Assembly: GCF_014132355.1 (NCBI RefSeq)
Contig: NZ_BLZO01000038.1
Coordinates: 1-47,553 of the forward strand
DNA length: 47,553 nucleotides
Direction: 5' to 3'
Source: Okeania sp. KiyG1
GTDB lineage: Bacteria > Cyanobacteriota > Cyanobacteriia > Cyanobacteriales > Microcoleaceae
The position numbers were made by a program, and so were the translations under genes. Position 1 is the first letter of the stretch; each line of letters begins with the position of its first letter. The notes beneath the pieces were generated by a model. The model did not search any database, had not been told where the DNA came from, and was given only the letters and a program-made list of their open reading frames with translations. This document shows positions 17,809-26,122 of the stretch, piece by piece.

Positions 17809-17912
17809 CGCAGGAGAAATTGCTCTAATTAAATAGTTTTTAATTATGAAACTTCCCAATGGAATTAAAGCGGAATTAGGCGATCAAATTGAAAGTTATT
17901 TTCTTAATTTTA

Positions 17913-19394
17913 TATCAAATTGAATACCTATTATATAGTTTGGGCAGTAGGGGAGATTGAAGTCTAGATAAAATTATGAACATATATTTTATCTATCACC
18001 GAATTCTATGTCATCCAAAAATTTCAATAACTATAACGTTGCAGTTTAGGGTCTGACCCCTCCTATATGAAAAATTTCAATAACTATAACGTTGCAGTTT
18101 AGGGTCTGACCCTCCTATATGAAAAATTTCAATAACTATAACGTTGCAGTTTAGGGTCTGACCCCTCCTATATGAAAAATTTCAATAACTATAACGTTGC
18201 AGTTTAGGGTCTGACCCCTCCTATATGAAAAATTTCAATAACTATAACGTTGCAGTTTAGGGTCTGACCCCTCCTATATGAAAAATTTCAATAACTATAA
18301 CGTTGCAGTTTAGGGTCTGACCTCTGCTATATGAAAAATTTCAATAACTATAACGTTGCAGTTTAGGGTCTGACCTCTGCTATATGAAAAATTTCAATAA
18401 CTATAACGTTGCAGTTTAGGGTCTGACCCTCCTATATGAAAAATTTCAATAACTATAACGTTGCAGTTTAGGGTCTGACCCCTCCTATATGAAAAATTTC
18501 AATAACTATAACGTTGCAGTTTAGGGTCTGACCCCTCCTATATGAAAAATTTCAATAACTATAACGTTGCAGTTTAGGGTCTGACCCCTCCTATATGAAA
18601 AATTTCAATAACTATAACGTTGCAGTTTAGGGTCTGACCTCTGCTATATGAAAAATTTCAATAACTATAACGTTGCAGTTTAGGGTCTGACCTCTGCTAT
18701 ATGAAAAATTTCAATAACTATAACGTTGCAGTTTAGGGTCTGACCCCTCCTATATGAAAAATTTCAATAACTATAACGTTGCAGTTTAGGGTCTGACCTC
18801 TGCTATATGAAAAATTTCAATAACTATAACGTTGCAGTTTAGGGTCTGACCTCTGCTATATGAAAAATTTCAATAACTATAACGTTGCAGTTTAGGGTCT
18901 GACCTCTGCTATATGAAAAATTTCAATAACTATAACGTTGCAGTTTAGGGTCTGACCTCTGCTATATGAAAAATTTCAATAACTATAACGTTGCAGTTTA
19001 GGGTCTGACCTCTGCTATATGAAAAATTTCAATAACTATAACGTTGCAGTTTAGGGTCTGACCTCTGCTATATGAAAAATTTCAATAACTATAACGTTGC
19101 AGTTTAGGGTCTGACCTCTGCTATATGAAAAATTTCAATAACTATAACGTTGCAGTTTAGGGTCTGACCCCTCCTATACCAAAAATTTCAATAACTATAA
19201 CGTTGCAGTTTAGGGTCTGACCCCTCCTATATGAAAAAAATCAGAAAACATTATTCTAGGAGTTTGATCTCCAAACCCTCATATAAAATCAGGTTGAACA
19301 CTTAATTATTATTAATTCTATATTTGTGTGAGATTGAATATTGAAGTCTTATCGAGAATTATGAACATATATTATTATATAACCGGATTCTACA
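17913..19394. mobile_element. TNA-type element carrying a 53-bp tandem array
   Basis: It begins TATCAAATTGAATACC at 17913, ends ACCGGATTCTACA at 19394, and is flanked by TTA at 17910-17912 and 19395-19397. The right end matches the left end of element D when reversed (AGAATC(C/T)GGTTATA). The right end appears twice: a first copy (TTATGAACATATATTTTATC to CCGAATTCTATG, 17974-18010) is followed by gene-like TCATCCAAAA, then the tandem array, then the second copy. The array thus grew inside a duplicated element-gene junction. Confidence 0.8.
18020..19235. repeat. Minisatellite: 23 copies of a 53-bp unit
   Basis: The unit contains ATTTCAATAACTATAACGTT, then GCAGTTTAGGGTCTGACC and a variable CCTCCTATATG or TCTGCTATATG end. 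I count 23 occurrences of CGTTGCAG with spacing 52-54 bp. Two unit types (CCCCTCC and CCTCTGC) occur in blocks. There are no spacers, so it is not a CRISPR array. It has no long open frame. Confidence 0.95.
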
Positions 19395-19669
19395 TTAATC
19401 ATCAAAAAGGGAAAAATAAAGCCACCCTTTTTCAACAAAAGCTAGGAATAACCTTAGAAAATGTAGAAATTTTGAAAAGTGCTATTAAAAGAGCTGCTAT
19501 CAATGAATCGGTTATTATTCGTAAAGTAAATGAATATGGTACACACTATAATATGAAGTTCTTTCTCAAGACTAATATAGGAGAATCTCTGATTTTAGTT
19601 GCCTGGATAATTCGTACAGGAGAAGATTTTCCGAAATTAACAAATTGTTATCCTGTTAGTAAGTGAGTT

Positions 19670-19897
19670 ATGATTATGACTCAATTACAAGAATTAGATA
19701 TTGTTGCATTAACTGAAGATAGACAAACAACTCATTTTGAAACAGGAGAATCTATTATTCTATACAGAGGACAAGTAGGAACAATTGTTATGGAATACGA
19801 TAATAATGTTTTTGAAGTAGATTTTTCTGATAATGATGGAAGAACTTATGCAATGGAAACTATTCCAAGCAATCAAATAATGCGATTACATTATTAA
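19670..19897 (+). CDS. DUF4926 small protein (copy 2)
   Basis: The 75-residue protein begins MIMTQLQELDIVALTEDRQT (start ATG at 19670 or 19676) with the DUF4926 pattern: LDIVALTED, then LYRGQVGTIVMEYDNNVFEV and FSDNDGRTYAMETI. The function of the domain is unknown; the shape suggests a small beta-barrel. It ends early (MRLHY) compared with the 82-aa copy at 42339, because a 1-bp change puts the TAA in frame and removes ELVEVVA. It directly follows the split DUF6883 gene, three bases after its stop. Confidence 0.8.
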   Translation: MIMTQLQELDIVALTEDRQTTHFETGESIILYRGQVGTIVMEYDNNVFEVDFSDNDGRTYAMETIPSNQIMRLHY

Positions 19898-19946
19898 TTA
19901 GTAGAAGTTGTTGTTTAATGCTTGGGAAGCACACAAGGAGTGGGTA

Positions 19947-19961
19947 ATGTCTGTACAATAA
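19947..19961 (+). other. Micro-ORF MSVQ-stop in a duplicated Uma2 leader
   Basis: ATG TCT GTA CAA TAA follows AAGGAG with normal spacing and repeats the first four codons of the Uma2 gene that starts 49 bp later. The same leader (from ATGTCTGTACAATAAATTC on) is at 26074 before the second Uma2 array. It may be a decayed Uma2 start or a leader peptide. Confidence 0.45.
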
Positions 19962-19995
19962 ATTCATATAATTAATTATTCTCAAGGAGTTAGTA

Positions 19996-20559
19996 ATGTC
20001 TGTACAATTATTGCGACGACTATTTACTGTAGATGAGTGTTATAAAATGCTGGAAGTAGGAATATTAACTGAAAATGAACGATTAGAAATAATCCGAGGA
20101 GAAATTATCAAAATGTCGCCTATTAGTCCTCCTCATGCAGCTTGTGTGAAACGTCTTAATGAACTGTTTTTTTTGCGTTTAGCAAAAACCGTTACTGCGG
20201 GAATTCAAGATTCTGTAAGATTGAATGATAATTCTGAACCACAACCAGATATCAGTTTGTTGCAACGACGACCAGATTTTTATGATACTCAACATCCTCA
20301 ACCAGAAAATGTATTTCTCCTTATTGAAGTTTCAGATACAACTATTAAATATGACAGAGAAATAAAAGTTCCTTTATATGCTGAGAATAATATTGTTGAA
20401 GTTTGGTTGGTAAATTTGACTGAAAAATGTCTGGAAGTTTACCGACAACCTACTGGGAATGGTTATGAAATTGTGCAGACTTTTCAAAGGGGTGAAACTG
20501 TGACTATTCAAGCTTTGCCTGATGTAACTTTTACTGTTGATGAAATATTGGGAAATTAA
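19996..20559 (+). CDS. Uma2 family putative nuclease, copy 2
   Basis: The 187-residue protein starts MSVQLLRRLFTVDECYKMLE with the full Uma2 motif set (EIIRGEI, EPQPDISLL, LIEVSDTTIKYDREIK). The first Glu block is LEIIRGE rather than VELIRGE, shared with the copy at 27419, so these two form a subtype. AAGGAG lies before the ATG. It heads the first tandem block; the next copy begins exactly 648 bp later, including a conserved ~84-bp spacer. Confidence 0.85.
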   Translation: MSVQLLRRLFTVDECYKMLEVGILTENERLEIIRGEIIKMSPISPPHAACVKRLNELFFLRLAKTVTAGIQDSVRLNDNSEPQPDISLLQRRPDFYDTQHPQPENVFLLIEVSDTTIKYDREIKVPLYAENNIVEVWLVNLTEKCLEVYRQPTGNGYEIVQTFQRGETVTIQALPDVTFTVDEILGN

Positions 20560-20643
20560 CAGAAATTTTTAATTAGAATATTTAGAATAAATATAGTTTT
20601 TCAACCCATACAAATTCATGTAATTATTCTCAAGGAGTTAATA

Positions 20644-21429
20644 ATGGCTGTAGAATTATTGCGACAACTATTTACTGTAGACCAGTATTATAAAATGTTC
20701 GATGCAGGAGTATTTACTGGAAATGAACGAGTAGAACTAATCAGAGGAGAAATTATCAAAATGTCCCCGATGGGTATTCGTCACTCAGCTTGTGTGAAAC
20801 GTCTGAATCAACTTTTCTTTTTGCGTTTAGCACAAACTATTACTGTGGGAATTCAAGATTCTGTAAGATTGAATAATACTTCTGAACCACAACCAGATAT
20901 CAGTTTGTTGCAACGACGACCAGATTTTTATGAGACTCAACAACCTCAACCAGAAAATGTATTTCTCCTCATAGAAGTTTCAGATACAACTATTAAATAT
21001 GACAGAGAAATAAAAGTTCCTTTATATGCTGAGGTAAGCATTCAGCAGTCAGCCATCAGCTAGCCTCCTCCGGAGGAACTGCGGACTTCAGCTGTTACTT
21101 TTAGTTTAGGATAAAAGCAATATTTAATTGTCTTACGACAAAAGTTGCTTCCCTTCCTTGCCCTTAAAGTCAGTTGTTAATTTAAACACTGTCCTTAACA
21201 AGAGAATCTTGTTGCTGATAGCTGACTGCTAATAGCTGAATGCTTACATGCTGAGAATAATATTGTTGAAGTTTGGTTGGTGAATCTGACTGAAAAATGT
21301 CTGGAAGTTTATCGACAACCTACAGCGAATGGTTATGAAATTGTGCAGACTTTTCAAAGGGGTGAAACTGTAACTATTCAAGCTTTGCCTGATGTAACTT
21401 TTACTGTTGATGAAATATTGGGAGATTAA
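20644..21429 (+). pseudogene. Uma2 gene interrupted by a MITE, copy 3
   Basis: The frame is normal from MAVELLRQLFTVDQYYKMFD to IKVPLYAE and then enters a 214-bp element. After it, ENNIVEVWLVNLTEKCLEVY resumes and runs to the TAA at 21427-21429. Removing 21034-21247 and one copy of ATGCTGAG restores all 187 codons without other damage. Catalytic residues are in the first part, but the strand-rich C-terminal third is lost, so the truncated product is probably inactive. Confidence 0.92.
21034..21247. mobile_element. MITE with GTAAGCATTCAGC ends and 8-bp duplication
   Basis: Perfect 13-bp inverted ends, GTAAGCATTCAGC at 21034 and GCTGAATGCTTAC at 21247, are flanked by ATGCTGAG at 21026-21033 and 21248-21255. 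Seven other Uma2 copies give the empty site. The subterminal regions are runs of AGC(T/C)NNCAGC heptamers. There is no coding capacity. Confidence 0.95.
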
Positions 21430-21488
21430 GAGAATAGGGAATAGGGAAAAAGTATTTTGGTAAATATGAGATGCACCCAACCACGCTC

Positions 21489-22289
21489 CTAATTGCTAAA
21501 CTGTAAATTTGGCTCTAAATCTGAATATTCACCTAATTTATATTGTCTTTGTTTAATTAATTTCTCTAGTTTCTTGACACGCTTTTCTCCAGCAGGATGA
21601 CTAGAAAAAAAGTCCCAGTTTAATTTTTCTTGTTCTTTCAGGTTCTTAAAAAAATCCGTTGCTCCTGTTACATGACCATAGGTTTTATTTAATAGCATTA
21701 ATCCGAATTCATCTGCTTGATATTCTTGAGACTGGGAATAGCGAGTATTACTAATATTTTCTATAACAACTCCAACACTATTAGCTAAGGTTGCATTATC
21801 TCCAAAAATACTAGCGATCGCAACTCGAATAACTAAGGTTTTTCCTAAACTCCGCAGATGATCTCTATTGGCAAAATGTCCTAATTCATGACCTAAAATC
21901 ATCATCAATTCATTTTCTGATTTAACTTCTTTCACTAACCCTTCAAAAATACCAATAACATCCCCAGGAATGGCAAAAGCGTTAACGTTTTTTTCAGGAA
22001 TATAGATTACTCGATAATCCCTTTTTTCTGATAATTTATTATCTAGTTTAGACTCTAAACGATCTAAGAGATTATTTAAGATTTCTTGTTGAGGGGAATC
22101 TTTGGTTTTTTGTTCATAAACCGGGACAATTAATGCTCCTAACTTTTGTTCCCAACTAATAGGAATTTGAGTAATTGCCCAATCAACTAACATCGATACA
22201 CAGTTAATCATTATGACAATAATCGCTGTAAAAATTCCTAATATAATTAAAAGTTGACGATTAGTTGGTGGGGGATTGCGATCGCTCAT
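21489..22289 (-). CDS. M48 family zinc metallopeptidase
   Basis: The 266-residue protein has one N-terminal membrane helix (about 12-36) followed by a peptidase domain. The zinc motif HELGH is at His134-Glu135-His138 and the third ligand Glu189 is in SQEYQADEFG; NVNAFAIPGDVIGIFEGLV is the usual upstream block and SSHPAGEKRVKKL the usual end. M48 proteases of this kind (HtpX/BepA/Ste24-like) degrade membrane or periplasmic proteins. The helix predicts anchoring with the domain outside the cytoplasm. It lies convergent to the first Uma2 block and ahead of three AIM24-family genes on the same strand. Confidence 0.9.
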   Translation of the reverse strand: MSDRNPPPTNRQLLIILGIFTAIIVIMINCVSMLVDWAITQIPISWEQKLGALIVPVYEQKTKDSPQQEILNNLLDRLESKLDNKLSEKRDYRVIYIPEKNVNAFAIPGDVIGIFEGLVKEVKSENELMMILGHELGHFANRDHLRSLGKTLVIRVAIASIFGDNATLANSVGVVIENISNTRYSQSQEYQADEFGLMLLNKTYGHVTGATDFFKNLKEQEKLNWDFFSSHPAGEKRVKKLEKLIKQRQYKLGEYSDLEPNLQFSN

Positions 22290-22363
22290 AAATTTGATTA
22301 ATTATTAAGGAGTCAGGAGTCAGGAGTCAGGAGTCAGAATAAATGGGAATTATAGAGGAGTTA

Positions 22364-22560
22364 TACCAATTTGATAAATGTTTGTTACAAATGGATGGTA
22401 GAAGTAAGAAAGAAGGAAGAAGGAAGAAGGAAGAAGAGGTAAATATTTAAAAAAAGGGAAAAAAGATAGAGATAACTTTTTCAAATGAACTGGAGCAGCT
22501 ATTTTTAAGCATATCTGATCGATATTTACCTTTTTGTAGCATTCTTTTTTCAAATTGGTA
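22364..22560. mobile_element. MITE-like element (TACCAATTTGA ends), copy 1
   Basis: TACCAATTTGA at 22364 and TCAAATTGGTA ending at 22560 flank 197 bp; TTA is duplicated on both sides. It is about 85% like the copy at 23890, both with GAAGAAGG heptamers and a GAACTGGAGCAGCTATTTTT core. The rest of 22290-22920 has AGGAGTC repeats and a CCCCTCCCC segment, no gene. Confidence 0.85.
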
Positions 22561-22920
22561 TTATACCATTTCTCAAAAAGAATGCTATGTATGATTGGGT
22601 GGGGACCCACCCCTCGCCCCTCCCCCGACCGTGGAGGGGAAGTGTGGGAAGTGTGGGAAATGTGGGGAGGGGTTAAAAGTAGGAAAAATCTATACTAACC
22701 GACTAATAATTGTCAAAAAAATACTTTGAATCTTGGTAAATATTTGACTGTTGAAGTATAACTGAAGTATAGCATTGCTTTTGGGAATTGATATTAGTCG
22801 GAAAAATTATCCCTGGATTTTTCTGCCATAATTATCCCAAAATACTAACTTTTTGACCTTGTTCCACCAAAAATACTAAAGTCTGTATATGTCAATACTT
22901 TGAGAATAAATCAGCAAATC

Positions 22921-23619
22921 TTAATTACTACTTTTGGTAGGACGGAAAGGATTTAAAAAGTTTAATAGAGGATAAATGGCGCGACTTTGAATCCATAAAC
23001 TGCCTTGACCACTAAACCGACAAACCAACCCTTCACCCCCTAAAATTCCTGTTTTTAAACCTTTAAATGATAAACCTCCAATCATCTCGACATTATAATT
23101 TAGGGTATCTTCAAAAGCCACAATATAACTGGTATCTACTACATAATTTTCTTCCACAGGAATTTCTAAAATACCCCCATAGGAACTAAACCAAAAATCC
23201 CCCCTTCCAGTAGCTCTTAATAAAAACAAAGATTCTCCACTAAAAAAGCCTTTAAATCCTTGAAATTTGGTATCTATTTCTACAGTATCACTACAGGCAA
23301 CAAACCCTGATGATTGAACCAATAAACCACAACGATTCTCTATATAATAATGTTGAATATCTCCAGGGACACCTGGGGAAACATAGAGTTTTCCTGACTG
23401 GTTTTGAGCGGTGAATTCACTAATAAATAAGGATTCACCGCTCAACATTCTACCAACTCCTTTCATTAAGCCACCTTTGACCTTAGATTGCATTTTTATT
23501 GAGGTATCCATAGCTGCCATAGCTGAAGCTTCTACTAATACTTTTTGCTCCGGGTACAAATCAATAATTAATGAAGCATAAGCTGGAGAATGTTCAATTT
23601 TATAAGCAATTTTTGACAT
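22921..23619 (-). CDS. AIM24 family protein (TIGR00266-like), copy 1
   Basis: The 232-residue all-beta protein of the AIM24/TIGR00266 family has internal repeats each ending in a GES/GEG loop: LSGESLFISEF, FFSGESLFLLRATGRGDFWF and LGGEGLVCRFSGQGSLWIQS. The start MSKIAYKIEHSPAYASLIID fits the other copies. Function is unknown; mitochondrial AIM24 is an inner-membrane organising protein, but bacterial roles are not settled. It has no signal peptide. It is the last of three tandem paralogues, separated from the next by two MITEs. Confidence 0.85.
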   Translation of the reverse strand: MSKIAYKIEHSPAYASLIIDLYPEQKVLVEASAMAAMDTSIKMQSKVKGGLMKGVGRMLSGESLFISEFTAQNQSGKLYVSPGVPGDIQHYYIENRCGLLVQSSGFVACSDTVEIDTKFQGFKGFFSGESLFLLRATGRGDFWFSSYGGILEIPVEENYVVDTSYIVAFEDTLNYNVEMIGGLSFKGLKTGILGGEGLVCRFSGQGSLWIQSRAIYPLLNFLNPFRPTKSSN

Positions 23620-23730
23620 ATATACTCATCCTATTTTATTGGTAAATACTAAAGTTTAAAACAGAGAATAGGGAAGGTCATTTCAGTTATCAGTTATCAG
23701 TTATCAGTTGTCATTAAACAAAATAATTAA

Positions 23731-23883
23731 GAGGTTGTCTGAGAAGTCCCATTTGCGACATCGCTCGCCCCCTAAATCCCCCAATTTTGGGGGACTTTTA
23801 GAAGCAAATTGACTCTTGTCCCCCCCAATTTTGGGGGGCTAGGGGGGCAAAATTCACTATCAAAAAACTTTTCAGATATCCTC
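23731..23883. mobile_element. MITE-like element with CCCCCAATTTTGGGGG hairpins
   Basis: GAGGTTGTCTGAGAAG at 23731 and CTTTTCAGATATCCTC ending at 23883 are imperfect inverted ends with TAA duplicated on both sides. The interior has two CCCCCAAAATTGGGGG-like palindromes. Its right end and core are the unit amplified at 30618-31430. Confidence 0.75.
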
Positions 23884-23889
23884 TAATTA

Positions 23890-24082
23890 TACCAGTTTGA
23901 TAAATGTTCGTTACAAATGGTAGAAGTAAGAAAGAAGGAAGAGGAAAGAAGGAAGAAGGATTAAATTTTAAAAAAAAGGGGAAACCAATAGAAATAAATA
24001 TCTAAAATGAACTGGAGCAGCTATTTTTAAGCATATCCGAGCGAGGTTTACCTTTTTGTAGCATTCTTTTTTCAAATTGGTA
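23890..24082. mobile_element. MITE-like element (TACCAATTTGA ends), copy 2
   Basis: TACCAGTTTGA at 23890 and TCAAATTGGTA ending at 24082, with TTA on both sides. The left duplication touches the TAA of the preceding element, so two different MITEs sit back to back. The remaining spacer to 24335 has a CTCCCCTA run and no gene. Confidence 0.85.
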
Positions 24083-24335
24083 TTAGGGCTTGCAATTAAA
24101 TATCAAAGTATTGACAGATAAATAGTAAAGCCTTTTTTAGATAGAAAAAAATGCCTGATTTTCAGTATATTACGCTCAAAAAGTTGTCATAAGAGGCAGA
24201 ATAATTGCAGAAAAATAACTCTAACAAAATATCTGACTATCTCCTATATAACTCTCCGTTCCTCCTAACTACTCTCTACTCCCCCACTCCCCTACTCCCC
24301 TACTCCCCTACTCCCTAAAAATAAGCAAACCCTAA

Positions 24336-25013
24336 TTATCTAGGAGGCAATTGAGAACCAATAACAGATCCAAAACTCCCTGGGTTATGGGTTTGACAAT
24401 AAACTTTGCCTTGACCTTGGAAACGACAGACAAAACCTTCACCGCCAAAAAATGCTCCCAACCAACTAGAATTAGCTTTATCAATACGAAAATCTAAACT
24501 TCTTTCAAAGGCGACAATATGACCAGTATCCACAATATAATCACCGTTAACATCTATTTCATAAATTCCTCCGAAAGAGGTTAAAATTACCGGACCATAA
24601 CCTGTAACACTTAACCAAAAAATAGATTCTCCTGAAAATAAAGATTTCATCCCTTGAAACCCTAAATCAAGGTCTACATTGTTAGCAGAAGCAAGATAGG
24701 AAGCTGATTGGACGACTAATTCTTGACCCTTCATTTCATAAACCAGGATGTCTCCCATGAATTTAGGGGCGAGAAAAACTTGACCATCGGGGGTAGGGGA
24801 ACGAAAAACACTTAAAAAGAGAGATTCACCCCCTAACATTCGTTTAAATCCTCCCATAATTCCCCCTCCTTTTCCTTGTCTGAGGGTAGTACTACTATTG
24901 ACAAACCCACTCATAGCAACCATAGAACCTGCTTGGGCGATGATTTCTTCCCCTGCATTTAAGCTAACTTTGGCGATCGCATTATCGGGTTGATGTATTA
25001 GTTGAATATCCAT
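24336..25013 (-). CDS. AIM24 family protein, copy 2
   Basis: The 225-residue paralogue starts MDIQLIHQPDNAIAKVSLNA and keeps the GGESLFLSVF, FSGESIFWLSVTGYGPVILT and FFGGEGFVCRFQGQGKVY loops plus YIVDTGHIVAFERSLDF. Both the N- and C-terminus differ from its neighbours (ends SFGSVIGSQLPPR), so the three are old duplicates, not recent copies. It probably forms one transcription unit with the copy at 25165, 151 bp upstream. Confidence 0.85.
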   Translation of the reverse strand: MDIQLIHQPDNAIAKVSLNAGEEIIAQAGSMVAMSGFVNSSTTLRQGKGGGIMGGFKRMLGGESLFLSVFRSPTPDGQVFLAPKFMGDILVYEMKGQELVVQSASYLASANNVDLDLGFQGMKSLFSGESIFWLSVTGYGPVILTSFGGIYEIDVNGDYIVDTGHIVAFERSLDFRIDKANSSWLGAFFGGEGFVCRFQGQGKVYCQTHNPGSFGSVIGSQLPPR

Positions 25014-25164
25014 GATTTTTTGAACTTTTTAACTAGCTATCAGGTTCTATAACTTGGGTTTAAATCCCCGGTTGATATCAACCGGAAAGTGCGCGGAGGG
25101 GTAACATAACCCCTTCTAAACCTCTATTGCTGATTGCTGATGGCTGATTGCTTATTGCTTATTG

Positions 25165-25836
25165 TTAACGGACTTTGGGACTTAAGAATCTAACTAAACC
25201 CGCAACACTACGAGATTGTAAATAAATAACACCATTCCCTTTGAGTCGGTTAACTAATCCTTCTCCAGAAGTGACCGAACTAATTAAACCACCCGATAAC
25301 CCAACACTCATTTTAATATTGGAACTGTAAGCTACCAAATGGCTATTATCAACAATAAATTCCCCAGCAATATCTTGCTTACTCAATCCTCCATAGGCCC
25401 CAAAGAAAACTTTTCCACGGCCACTTACTTTTAACTTAAATAACCCTTCTCCCATAAACCAACTGGCAAATCCTGCCCATCTTACTCCTAGCTTAATTTT
25501 AGGGGTACTTGCAATGTAAGCTCCTGGTTGAAAACATATCTCATTTCCTGTTAATTCTAAAGACTCAATATCCCCAATAATTGATTGGGTTAACGTAACA
25601 CTTAAAGGTTCGGAGGTTTTGTTCTCAAAAACATTAACAAATAGGGATTCACCCCCTAAAAATTTTCTTAATAAAGCTGAGAAAAAGCCTCCAGAAAATT
25701 GTGTTTTCATGGACAAATTACCATCCATGCTGGTCATGGCTCCCGCTTCGGCTATAATGATCTCACCAGGATTTAAGGTGATGAAAATAGCAGCAAAGGC
25801 TGGTTTATATCTAATTTTATATTTCACTGCTGACAC
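25165..25836 (-). CDS. AIM24 family protein, copy 3
   Basis: From GTG at 25836 (VSAVKYKIRYKPAFAAIFIT) this gives 224 residues in line with its paralogues; GTG at 25827 is also possible. An open frame reaches back to 25911 but those extra residues (HFFSLIPNNSNILSNYYYV) have no counterpart. Loops GGESLFVNVF, FMGEGLFKLKVSGRGKVFFG and TSGEGLVNRLKGNGVIYLQS are present. It is the first gene of the minus-strand AIM24 trio. No clear Shine-Dalgarno marks the start. Confidence 0.8.
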   Translation of the reverse strand: MSAVKYKIRYKPAFAAIFITLNPGEIIIAEAGAMTSMDGNLSMKTQFSGGFFSALLRKFLGGESLFVNVFENKTSEPLSVTLTQSIIGDIESLELTGNEICFQPGAYIASTPKIKLGVRWAGFASWFMGEGLFKLKVSGRGKVFFGAYGGLSKQDIAGEFIVDNSHLVAYSSNIKMSVGLSGGLISSVTSGEGLVNRLKGNGVIYLQSRSVAGLVRFLSPKVR

Positions 25837-26122
25837 ATAGTAATAGTTGCTTAATATATTAGAGTTGTTGGGAATTAAGCTAAAAAAATGGCTAAAACCC
25901 TTATCAGTCAAAGTTTATAGCATTCTTGATTCCTAAAATCGTAAAAGCCTTATATGGTAAGCTTTTGAGCATTGTTCAACTTTTATTTCCCAACAACTCT
26001 ATTATTACCATAAAATGTAATTTTTGACCTTAATTTTCTATTAAACATCTCCAAAAATTAACAATAAAATCAAATGTCTGTACAATAAATTCATATAATT
26101 AATTATTCTCAAGGAGTCTGTA

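Larger units (their letters stand above)
17846..19666 (+). pseudogene. DUF6883 gene split by a 1.5-kb element (copy 2)
   Basis: The first 22 codons (MKLPNGIKAELGDQIESYFL-NF) are at 17846-17911; the rest (NHQKGKNKATLFQQKLGIT through LTNCYPVSK) resumes at 19398. Copy 3 at 41635 shows the uninterrupted junction NFNHQKG. Removing 17913-19394 and one TTA restores a full frame of about 112 residues. DUF6883 is a small domain of unknown function, often next to DUF4926, and may be part of a toxin-antitoxin-like pair; that is inference. The second part is otherwise intact, so interruption is recent. Confidence 0.85.

Noticed and set aside
18020-19235. CRISPR array
   Set aside because: The 53-bp units follow each other without unique spacers and differ only by two unit types, so it is a minisatellite. 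No cas genes are near.
25837-25911. Longer N-terminus for the first AIM24 gene
   Set aside because: The extra 25 residues have no match in the two paralogues; GTG at 25836 or 25827 gives the family start.
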